Source: a virus
Virus record (IMG/VR): IMGVR_UViG_3300030739_000003
Coordinates: 1-44,557 of that record
Length of the DNA stretch: 44,557 bases
Direction: 5' to 3' (one strand)
The position numbers were made by a program, and so were the translations under genes. Each line of letters starts with the position of its first letter. The first letter of the stretch is position 1. Positions 38,233-44,557 of this stretch are shown here, one piece after another. The notes under the pieces are model-generated. The model did not search any database and was not told where the DNA came from. It saw nothing but the letters and a program-made list of their open reading frames with translations.

Positions 38233-38443
38233 GCTTCTGGACCTCGCCCAGGCTGAACGGGATGCCGGCCATCTGGGCCAAGACGCCCGCTATACGGCGG
38301 CGGCGCACCAGCTCAACGCGACGATCAACTCCCTCGGGTACGAACACGCCGGCCGCTCGGTTGCATTTGACGACGCCCGCCGGCTCTACCTCCGTGCCAA
38401 TCCGGGGACTGAGCCTTCGCTGGTAGACGCGTCGTGGCTGTAG
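38030..38443 (+). CDS. Hypothetical basic protein overlapping both terminase genes (137 aa)
   Basis: Starts at MTETLKKRTHRVGTKVVRRP (38030), supported by GTGGAGATACCCA. The first 30 residues are extremely basic (KRVRRASSLTK). From residue 60 it looks like a folded helical domain: PGRLIAELLDLAQAERDAGH, ARYTAAAHQLNATINSLGYE. It overlaps the small terminase gene by 203 bases in another frame and the large one by 10. The basic part could bind DNA at the packaging motor. No known family. Confidence 0.7.
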   Translation: MTETLKKRTHRVGTKVVRRPKKRVRRASSLTKTPQQTKVPATATPTTVEWTADPIPALTTGPGRLIAELLDLAQAERDAGHLGQDARYTAAAHQLNATINSLGYEHAGRSVAFDDARRLYLRANPGTEPSLVDASWL

Positions 38444-39888
38444 TCGACCCCAACGAGACGCGCCTCCTTGCGCTTCGGGACACCCTGCGGGCGGCGGCCG
38501 ACCGGCGGAAGTTCCACCGGATGGACTTCTTTGTCCCGTACCCAAAGCAGAAGCGCTTCCTAGACTTCGGCCGGACGCGGCGGGAGCGGCTTCTCATGGC
38601 AGGCAACCAGAACGGCAAGACGATCACCGGCTCGTTCGAAGCTGCCTGCCACGCGACCGGGGGCTATCCAGCGTGGTGGGCCGGGCGGTGTTGGCAGCGG
38701 CCAACGAAGGGCTGGGCCGCTGGGGAGACTGGTACCGTCGTCCGGGACGTGAGCCAGAAGTACCTCCTGGGCGAACCCGGCGACAGCGAAGCCCTTGGGA
38801 CGGGCATGATCCCGAAGGAGGACATCCTCGACCTGTCCTTGGCCAGGGGTGTAACCGACGCCTACGACACCGCGCATATCCAGCACCGCACCGAGGGCGA
38901 CAAGGACGGGACCTCGATCATCCGCTTCAAGTCCTATGAGCAGGGCCGGACGAAGTTCCAGGCCGATACCATCGACTGGTTCTGGTGCGATGAGGAAGCA
39001 CCCATGGATATCTACTCGGAGGTCTTGACCCGGACGACGGCTACCGGCGGCATGGGGTGGATGACCTTCACGCCACTCAAGGGTCGGTCGGATGTCGTCC
39101 TGCGGTTCACTGATGAGCACGATCCGAACCGTGAGACCGTCACCATGACGATTGAAGACGCGGAGCACATCCCCGAGGCCGAGCGCCAAGCGATCATCAA
39201 CTCTTGGCCGGTCCACGAACGCGAGGCACGGGCCAAGGGTGTCCCCATGCTGGGCAGCGGGCGCATCTTCCAGGTGTCCGAGGAAGCCATTGCAGAGGAC
39301 ACCCTGGAGTATATCCCGCCCTACTGGCCGAAGCTCTGGGCTATCGACTTCGGCATCGGGCACCCGTTCGCGGCGGTCCTGATCGCCTACGACCGGGACA
39401 ACGATATCATCCACATTCTGCACGCGTTCAAGATCAGCGACCAGCTCCCGATCATGCACGCTGCCCAGATCAAGACCATCGGCCGCAACGTCCCCGTGGC
39501 TTGGCCCCATGACGGCGACAGCCGTGAGAAGTCGAACGGCGAGAGCCTTGCCGATGCCTATCGCAAACAGAAGCTCCGGATGCTCCCGCAGCACGCCACG
39601 TGGCCGGACGGCGGTGTCAGCACCGAGGCAGGCATCCTGGAGATGCAGCAACGGTTCGCTACCGGCCGGCTGAAGGTCGCCCGCCACCTGTCGGACTGGT
39701 TCGCCGAGTACCGCGAGTATCACCGTAAGGACGGCGTGATCGTTAAGGAACGCGACGACATCATGTCCGCCACCCGGATCGCCGTGATGATGAAGCGCTC
39801 GGCCCAGCTCGTCCAGCTCGGCGACCGGCCCCTGGATCGCTCGCGCGAAGTCATCGCGGACGGGGTTGACTTCGACCCCTTCAATTAG
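38434..39888 (+). CDS. Terminase large subunit
   Basis: A 484-residue packaging motor with GTG start at 38434. The ATPase domain has Walker A MAGNQNGKTITG, Walker B DWFWCDEEAP and coupling motif TFTPLKGRS. The nuclease domain begins at LWAIDFGIGHPFAAVL with the metal-binding Asp, and later acidic residues include ERDDIMSATRIA. It cuts concatemers and pumps DNA into the prohead. It overlaps the preceding gene by ten bases, so translation is coupled. Confidence 0.92.
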   Translation: MAVVDPNETRLLALRDTLRAAADRRKFHRMDFFVPYPKQKRFLDFGRTRRERLLMAGNQNGKTITGSFEAACHATGGYPAWWAGRCWQRPTKGWAAGETGTVVRDVSQKYLLGEPGDSEALGTGMIPKEDILDLSLARGVTDAYDTAHIQHRTEGDKDGTSIIRFKSYEQGRTKFQADTIDWFWCDEEAPMDIYSEVLTRTTATGGMGWMTFTPLKGRSDVVLRFTDEHDPNRETVTMTIEDAEHIPEAERQAIINSWPVHEREARAKGVPMLGSGRIFQVSEEAIAEDTLEYIPPYWPKLWAIDFGIGHPFAAVLIAYDRDNDIIHILHAFKISDQLPIMHAAQIKTIGRNVPVAWPHDGDSREKSNGESLADAYRKQKLRMLPQHATWPDGGVSTEAGILEMQQRFATGRLKVARHLSDWFAEYREYHRKDGVIVKERDDIMSATRIAVMMKRSAQLVQLGDRPLDRSREVIADGVDFDPFN

Positions 39889-39919
39889 GTATCATGTCCC
39901 GTTAGCTCTGGAGGCTCCA

Positions 39920-40135
39920 ATGAACCATGTCCTCATCTTTCTTCTGATCACCATCTTCCACTTCCACAATCCGCCCCAGTACGAACTAGCCCTCGCCCCG
40001 GCCGGCGCAACCGTCGCTGAATGCGAACAGGTCGCCGCCGAGACGAAGGCCAAGCTCCTGAAGTCGGACCCGACCGCCGAGATCAAGGACGTGGAAACGT
40101 CCTGCATCGTCCAACACGAAGGCACCGCCAGCTAA
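39920..40135 (+). CDS. Small protein with signal peptide (71 aa)
   Basis: Start taken at MNHVLIFLLITIFHFHNPPQ (39920), with CTGGAGGCTCCA upstream. The hydrophobic N-terminus may be a signal peptide or anchor. The rest, APAGATVAECEQVAAETKAK, LLKSDPTAEIKDVETSCIVQ, has two Cys that could pair in the periplasm. It is odd to find an exported protein between the terminase and the portal. Superinfection exclusion would be one possible role, but this is speculation. Confidence 0.7.
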   Translation: MNHVLIFLLITIFHFHNPPQYELALAPAGATVAECEQVAAETKAKLLKSDPTAEIKDVETSCIVQHEGTAS

Positions 40136-40368
40136 TGCCCCCGATCAACCCCAAGAACTTCGCCATCCCTGGGGCTTCGAACGACCTTGGCCTGGGTATC
40201 GGCGAGGGCGACCAGCTCCAGAACCAGCTTCAGGACGAGATCGCCCAACGCAAGAAGGCGAAGATGATCGGCGACAACACGCCGCAGCAAGGTATCTACG
40301 GTGCGAGCACAGGCTCGGCGTCTGCCTCGCTCGGCATCCTGAGCCAATCCCAAGGGGGCCTGGGGTAG
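40135..40368 (+). CDS. Hypothetical protein before portal (77 aa)
   Basis: Starts at MPPINPKNFAIPGASNDLGL (40135), overlapping the previous stop (TAATG). The middle is a charged helix (LQNQLQDEIAQRKKAKMIGD) and the end Gly/Ser-rich. A similar small protein, starting with the same NPKNFAIPGA-type motif, sits between terminase and portal in related podoviruses as far as I recall. Function unknown, possibly in assembly. The stop abuts the portal start. Confidence 0.75.
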   Translation: MPPINPKNFAIPGASNDLGLGIGEGDQLQNQLQDEIAQRKKAKMIGDNTPQQGIYGASTGSASASLGILSQSQGGLG

Positions 40369-42171
40369 ATGGCAGACGCAGCCCGTAACGACGTGACCGT
40401 TCCGCTGATCCAGTCGGAGCGCGAACAACGCATCGTCCAGGAGACCTTGCAGGAGTTCAGCCAGATGCAGCTCTGGCGGAACACCTTCGCGGCCCAATGG
40501 GAAGAGGTTGCGGAACTGGTCCTGCCGACGAGCCGGAACACGTTCTTCTACGGGAACTTCAACTGGCCCGGCCAGAAGAAGACCGACCGGCAGGTTGACG
40601 CGTCCGCCATGATGGCCCTGAGCCGCTTCGGTGCGATCTGCGACAGCCTCCTGACGCCGCGCAACCAAATCTGGCACGCCCTGACTAGCCAGGACCCCGA
40701 GCTGAAGAAGGACCGGGACACCCGCATCTGGTATCAGGAGGTCACGCGTCGCCTGTTCGCCCTGCGCTACCAGCCCATTGCGAACTTCTCCGCGCAGAAC
40801 CAGAACAACTACCAGTCGCTCGGGGCCTTCGGCACGGGCGGCATGTTCGTGGACCAAGCGGTGGACGCCGCTGGCCGCCCCATGCGCGCGCTGCGCTACA
40901 AGGCGATCCCGCTCGGCGAGCTGTTCCTGCACGAAAACCATCAAGGCCTGATCGACGGCTTCATTCGCTGGATGCGGCTGACCCCCCGGCAGGCGTTCCA
41001 GAAGTGGGGCGCACGCGTCCCGCCGAACATCATCGCGGCCATGGAGAAGCACTCCGAGACGCCGTTCAACTTCCTACACCGCGTGATCCCCAACTCCGAC
41101 TTCGATCCGTCGAAGGTCGACCAGAAGGGGATGCTCTACACGAGCTACTACGTATCCATTGAGGGCATGTCGCTGCTCCAGGAGGGTGGCTACAAGACGT
41201 TCCCGCTGGCGGCCAGCCGCTACGACCAGACCCCCGGCGAGACCTACGGCCGGAGCCCGGCCATGATGGTCCTCCCGGCGATCAAGACCCTGAACGCCGA
41301 GAAGCGCACGTTCCTGAAGCAAGGCCACCGCGCGGCCGACCCCGTCCTCCTGACGGCCGATGACGGCCTCGTGGGCGTGTCCCTGCGGCCGGGCGCGATC
41401 AACAAGGGTGGCGTGTCGCCGGACGGCAAGCCCCTGATCCAAGTCCTTCCCTCCGGTCAAATCCAGATCAACAAGGAGATGATGGACGAGGAGAAGAGCC
41501 TGATCAACGACGCCTTTATGGTCAGCCTGTTCCAAATCCTCCAGGAGACGCCGCAGATGACGGCGACCGAGGTCATTGAGCGGACCAACGAGAAGGGTAT
41601 CCTCTTGGCCCCGACTGTCGGCCGCCAGCAGAACGAATACCTCGGCCCCATGATCGAGCGCGAGCTGGACCTCATGGCAACCCTGCATCTCCTGCCGCCC
41701 ATGCCGCCGGCTCTGCGTGAGGCGCGCGGCGAATACCATGTCGAGTACACGAGCCCCCTAGCGCGCGCCCAGCGTGCCCAGGAGGCCGCCGGCTTCATGC
41801 GGTCGCTAGAGACGGCCACGACGGTCGTCAACGCCACCCAGGACCCGTCCCACCTCGACGTGTTCGACCTGGACACGGCCCTGCCCGAGATCGCCCGCAT
41901 CCAGGGGACGCCGGAGAGCTGGCTGGCGAATGACCAGCAGATCGCCCAGAAGCGCCAAGCGCGCGCCCAGGCCCAGCAGCGGCAGGAGCAAATCCAAGCC
42001 GCGCCGGCCCAGGCCGCGATGATGAAGGCTCAAGCGGTCCAGGCGAAGGCCGGGATGGCGAATGGCGTGGCCCAGGCCCGTGGTCAGCCGGCCCCGAACA
42101 CTGGCGGTGGACAAGCTGCTTCGGTTCCTGTACAAGGCGGCAATGCACCCGGACCTGGAGGCCCGCAATGA
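40369..42171 (+). CDS. Portal protein (head-to-tail connector)
   Basis: A 600-residue protein of the T7 gp8-type connector family: WRNTFAAQWEEVAELVLPTS near the N-terminus, then LTPRNQIWHALTSQDPELKK, NYQSLGAFGTGGMFVDQAVD and YGRSPAMMVLPAIKTLNAEK, with TPQMTATEVIERTNEKGILL toward the C-terminal barrel. The last 70 residues are Gln/Ala-rich. Twelve copies should form the ring at one capsid vertex, through which DNA passes. It starts right after the previous stop. Confidence 0.92.
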   Translation: MADAARNDVTVPLIQSEREQRIVQETLQEFSQMQLWRNTFAAQWEEVAELVLPTSRNTFFYGNFNWPGQKKTDRQVDASAMMALSRFGAICDSLLTPRNQIWHALTSQDPELKKDRDTRIWYQEVTRRLFALRYQPIANFSAQNQNNYQSLGAFGTGGMFVDQAVDAAGRPMRALRYKAIPLGELFLHENHQGLIDGFIRWMRLTPRQAFQKWGARVPPNIIAAMEKHSETPFNFLHRVIPNSDFDPSKVDQKGMLYTSYYVSIEGMSLLQEGGYKTFPLAASRYDQTPGETYGRSPAMMVLPAIKTLNAEKRTFLKQGHRAADPVLLTADDGLVGVSLRPGAINKGGVSPDGKPLIQVLPSGQIQINKEMMDEEKSLINDAFMVSLFQILQETPQMTATEVIERTNEKGILLAPTVGRQQNEYLGPMIERELDLMATLHLLPPMPPALREARGEYHVEYTSPLARAQRAQEAAGFMRSLETATTVVNATQDPSHLDVFDLDTALPEIARIQGTPESWLANDQQIAQKRQARAQAQQRQEQIQAAPAQAAMMKAQAVQAKAGMANGVAQARGQPAPNTGGGQAASVPVQGGNAPGPGGPQ

Positions 42172-42404
42172 TCCTCGCTACGCTAAGCCATGAAGGTGGC
42201 CTGACCGTCTTCCGCCGCTACGACACGCAGCAGAAGCAAGGCCTGACCGATGAGATGATCATCGGCGTGGAAGGCGAAGTAATCGAGGTTCAGCCTGAAG
42301 ACTTGCAGACCTTCCGCGAGAGACCCTACACGTATCCCTTCAGGGATCGGCAACCGGCCAACTGGAGAGAGGTCGATGGCAAAGAGTATCGAAAGAGAAA
42401 TTGA
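42168..42404 (+). CDS. Hypothetical protein (78 aa)
   Basis: Starts overlapping the portal stop (ATGA). The product begins MILATLSHEGGLTVFRRYDT and looks like a small beta-rich domain, with a basic C-terminus (WREVDGKEYRKRN). No known family. It overlaps the next gene by 29 bases. Confidence 0.7.
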   Translation: MILATLSHEGGLTVFRRYDTQQKQGLTDEMIIGVEGEVIEVQPEDLQTFRERPYTYPFRDRQPANWREVDGKEYRKRN

Positions 42405-42702
42405 AGAGATCGGCGCAACGCTGGACTTTCTACGCCAGCGCAAGCGCGCCTACCAACTCACGTTCGGTTCGCCGGCCGCGCAGGAAGTCTTGATAGACCT
42501 TGCGTCGTTCTGCCGAGCCAACGAGAGTACGTGGCATGACGACACGCGGAAGGCCGACGTTTTGATCGGTCGGCGCGAGACGTGGCTGCGTATCCAACAG
42601 CATCTCAACCTCTCCTCTGAGGAGTTGATGACGCTCTACTCGGGCCGCCCTGTGGTAAGGCTCATCACCGAAGACCAAGCTGAGGAAGAAGACAATGGCT
42701 GA
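42376..42702 (+). CDS. Bbp19-like hypothetical protein (108 aa)
   Basis: A helical protein: MAKSIEREIEEIGATLDFLR, AYQLTFGSPAAQEVLIDLAS, FCRANESTWHDDTRKADVLI, GRRETWLRIQQHLNLSSEEL. The order 'RxAYQxxFxSPxAQxVLxDLAxFCR' and 'GRRExxLRI' agrees with the Bbp19-type proteins named after Bordetella phage BPP-1, found between portal and scaffold. The role is unknown. AGAGAGGTCG lies before the ATG. Confidence 0.72.
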   Translation: MAKSIEREIEEIGATLDFLRQRKRAYQLTFGSPAAQEVLIDLASFCRANESTWHDDTRKADVLIGRRETWLRIQQHLNLSSEELMTLYSGRPVVRLITEDQAEEEDNG

Positions 42703-43537
42703 AGGTACAGAGAACGCAAACGGAACGGCTGATCCTGCGGCGGGCGGCGGCTCTACTGGAGACCCCTGGTATAAGGGCGTCGCCCCGGAAGTAATCGGCC
42801 ACCTGGAAGCTCGGGGCTGGAACACCAAGACCCCCTCTGAGGTCGCCGTGGAAGCCGTGAAGGCCCACTTCGAGGCCCAGAAGTTCATTGGCGCGCCGCC
42901 GGATCAGGTCGTGCGAATGCCGAAGGACGCCGCCGACGAAGCCGGCTGGACCGCCCTGCGCGCCCGTCTGGGCGTACCGGCCGACGCGACGGGCTACAAG
43001 TTCGATGACATCAAGCGGGCAGACGGGTCCGCCCTCGCCGCCGATCAGGCTGCGTTCTTGGCCCAGACCGCACTCGCCGCCCACTTGCCGCCGGACGCCG
43101 CCCTGGAGGTCGCCAAGGCCTTCACGAAGTTCCAGGACGATGCCGCCAGCCGCCAAGTGGCCGACCGGACAGCCGCGATCACCACGGCCAAAGAAGCCCT
43201 CAAGAGCAACTGGGGTCCGAACCACGAGGCCAACCTGTTCGTCGCGAAACAGGCCGCCGCCGCCCTGGGCGTCACTCAAGACCAAGTGGACGCCCTGGAA
43301 AGCCAGATCGGCTACGACAAGGTCATGGAGATGTTCCGCTCCATCGGCACTAAGATCGGCGAGGACAAGTTCGTCCAGAACCTCAATCCGAACGCGGCCG
43401 GCGTCATGACCCGCGAGCAGGCCTTGTCCAAGAAACAAGAGCTGATGAATGACAGCGTGTGGACGAAAGCCTACCTCGACGGCGACAGCGTGAAGGTCCG
43501 CGAGATGACCGCGCTTAACACGATCATTGTGGGTTGA
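42695..43537 (+). CDS. Scaffold (capsid assembly) protein
   Basis: A 280-residue protein directly before the capsid gene. The first 60 residues are acidic and disordered-looking, then LEARGWNTKTPSEVAVEAVK, VPADATGYKFDDIKRADGSA and a long helical section, ending in a Lys/Asp-rich stretch with VREMTALNTI. This matches scaffold proteins of the T7-like type that shape the prohead and then leave. It overlaps the preceding gene by eight bases. Its 3' end contains the capsid promoter -35. Confidence 0.83.
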   Translation: MAEGTENANGTADPAAGGGSTGDPWYKGVAPEVIGHLEARGWNTKTPSEVAVEAVKAHFEAQKFIGAPPDQVVRMPKDAADEAGWTALRARLGVPADATGYKFDDIKRADGSALAADQAAFLAQTALAAHLPPDAALEVAKAFTKFQDDAASRQVADRTAAITTAKEALKSNWGPNHEANLFVAKQAAAALGVTQDQVDALESQIGYDKVMEMFRSIGTKIGEDKFVQNLNPNAAGVMTREQALSKKQELMNDSVWTKAYLDGDSVKVREMTALNTIIVG

Positions 43538-43561
43538 CAGACAGCCAGATCGTGATATCTT
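43534..43561 (+). promoter_or_regulatory. Capsid gene promoter
   Basis: TTGACA (43534-43539), 16 bases, TATCTT (43556-43561; four of six matches). It overlaps the scaffold stop codon. Transcription would begin near 43568 and give an independent capsid message ended by the hairpin at 260-277 past the circle junction. Confidence 0.68.
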
Positions 43562-43602
43562 AAGACCGTCGCCACCCGGCTCGCGCAGGGGAGCGGCAGG
43601 CA

Positions 43603-43635
43603 GGCCGGGGTGCGTGCGCGACACTCGCCCCGGCC
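43603..43635 (+). promoter_or_regulatory. GC hairpin in the capsid leader
   Basis: GGCCGGGG (43603-43610) and CCCCGGCC (43628-43635) pair across a 17-base loop. The leader between scaffold stop and capsid start is about 210 bases, and nothing in it looks like a gene. The hairpin is likely to affect mRNA stability or attenuation. The capsid ATG follows AAAGAAGGTGG. Confidence 0.5.
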
Positions 43636-43747
43636 GGCCACCGCCCTACACCATCTGGAGGGGCGAAGGTTTAGCGCGAACTGAGCCCCCTACTCGGACA
43701 CGGCTCCCACGATAAAAACCCTCACCCAAAAGAAGGTGGCACAAGCC

Positions 43748-44557
43748 ATGTCTGAGAACCTGTACGAACTGTTCACTACGCAGTTCTCCACCAACCTCGA
43801 ATTGAAGCTCCAGCAAATGGGCTCGAAGCTGCGCGGCAAGGTCCGCGAAGGCTTCCACGTCGGTAAGCAAGCTTCCCCGATCAACCAAGTCGGCGCGATC
43901 CAGCTCAAGGCTCCGGCCGGCCGCTTCGCCCCGAAGAACCGCACCGATGCGCAGTTCACTCGTCGGTGGGTCTTCCCGCAAGACGGCGAGATCGACCAGC
44001 TCATTGACAGCTTTGACGAGCTGAAGACTATCGTGGACCCCAAGTCCATGTACTCGGAAAACGCCGCCATGGCCGTTGGCCGGGGCTGGGACGACTGCCT
44101 GATCGCAGCCGCCTTCGGCACCGCGCAAATCGGCGCTGATGCGGGCGGCCTGTCGCCGGAGACCTTCAATACCTCCTCGACCGTGGCCAACGCCGGCTTC
44201 CGTGTGGTCTCCACCTTCGGCTCCTCGGCGGCCTCCGGCCTGACCGTGTCCAAGCTGATCGAGACGAAGCGGACCTTCCGCCACTACCACGTCGATATCG
44301 ACACCGATCCGCTGACCCTGATCATCGGCTCGCAGCAAGAGAGCGACCTCCTGAACCAAGTTCAGGTCGTGTCGACCGAGTTCAACGACCGCCCCGTGCT
44401 GGTCGACGGCAAGGTCACGCGCTTCCTCGGCTTCGACATCGTGGTCTCGGAACGTCTGGCCTACGGCTCGAACCTGCGGAACGTCATCGCCTTCGCCAAG
44501 TCCGGGATGTACCTTGGCATGTGGAAAGACCTGACCAACCGCGTGTCGATCCGCAAC
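43748..44557 (+). CDS. Major capsid protein, N-terminal part
   Basis: Starts at MSENLYELFTTQFSTNLELK (43748), with AAGGTGG upstream. The protein continues across the window edge to base 250, giving 310 residues. Segments such as RRWVFPQDGEIDQLIDSFDE, AAAFGTAQIGADAGGLSPET and LTLIIGSQQESDLLNQVQVV fit a HK97-fold coat protein of the type found in T7-like and related podoviruses. It follows the scaffold gene and has its own promoter. Right-hand end duplicates bases 1-127. Confidence 0.92.
   Translation, partial: MSENLYELFTTQFSTNLELKLQQMGSKLRGKVREGFHVGKQASPINQVGAIQLKAPAGRFAPKNRTDAQFTRRWVFPQDGEIDQLIDSFDELKTIVDPKSMYSENAAMAVGRGWDDCLIAAAFGTAQIGADAGGLSPETFNTSSTVANAGFRVVSTFGSSAASGLTVSKLIETKRTFRHYHVDIDTDPLTLIIGSQQESDLLNQVQVVSTEFNDRPVLVDGKVTRFLGFDIVVSERLAYGSNLRNVIAFAKSGMYLGMWKDLTNRVSIRN
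44431..44557. repeat. Terminal overlap of circular assembly (right copy)
   Basis: Identical to bases 1-127, in the same frame of the capsid gene. Removing one copy closes a circle of 44,430 bp. Confidence 0.95.

Noticed and set aside
1-44557. tRNA genes, CRISPR arrays, insertion sequences, integrase or attachment sites
   Set aside because: Nothing with cloverleaf features, spacer-repeat periodicity, transposase motifs or tyrosine/serine recombinase motifs was seen on either strand by eye. A tRNA search program was not available.

Overview
The window is the genome of a lytic, tailed double-stranded DNA phage with T7-like (podovirus) virion genes. Bases 1-127 are repeated exactly at 44431-44557, so this is a circular assembly opened inside the major capsid gene, with a unit length of 44,430 bp. 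The DNA is GC-rich (roughly 60 percent by eye). Ribosome-binding sites are strong GGAGG types, many genes are coupled by ATGA, GTGA, TTGA or TAATG overlaps, and GTG and TTG starts are used. This suggests a high-GC proteobacterial host, possibly alphaproteobacterial, but nothing in the sequence names it. No integrase, excisionase, CI-like repressor, tRNA, CRISPR array or insertion sequence was seen.

Layout, rightward (late) block, 37.5 kb through the circle junction to 17.9 kb: terminase small subunit, a small basic protein, terminase large subunit, two small proteins, portal, two small proteins, scaffold, major capsid protein (43748 through the junction to 250), four small probable virion proteins, tail tubular A-like and B-like proteins carrying inserted carbohydrate-binding modules, three internal virion (injection) proteins, the last with a GH108-type muramidase, a tail fibre, then a lysis cassette (holin, GH24 endolysin with a C-terminal membrane segment, a membrane protein, Rz-like and Rz1-like spanins).

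Leftward (early/middle) block, 37.1 kb down to 17.8 kb: a run of small unknown genes (31.2-37.1 kb), including a DoxX-like membrane protein, an alanine-repeat protein and a tiny zinc-finger-like protein. Then a replication and nucleotide module: SNF2-type helicase, several small proteins, two DUF4177-like proteins, a Cas4/DUF2800-type nuclease, a possible MazG-like protein, a DUF2815 single-strand DNA-binding protein, a 40-residue membrane peptide, family A DNA polymerase, RuvC-like resolvase, an HTH-metallophosphoesterase, a cupin-like protein and a dATP/dGTP diphosphohydrolase-like protein. One gene, a primase-polymerase/RepA-like ATPase (29233-31122), is read rightward inside this leftward block and ends at a bidirectional terminator.

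No single-subunit RNA polymerase is present, although the virion genes are T7-like, so transcription probably depends on host RNA polymerase. Sigma70-like promoters were found before the alanine-repeat gene (35790-35819, leftward), before the terminase (37474-37502, rightward) and before the capsid gene (43534-43561, rightward). The 437-bp gap at 37073-37509, between the divergent blocks, is the likely main control region.

The parts most worth following up are the small-gene region at 31.2-37.1 kb, three unusually long same-strand gene overlaps, the tail proteins with five carbohydrate-binding modules, and the membrane-anchored endolysin. I did not find a recognisable new defence or counter-defence system. 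The best candidates for new biology are unassigned small genes.
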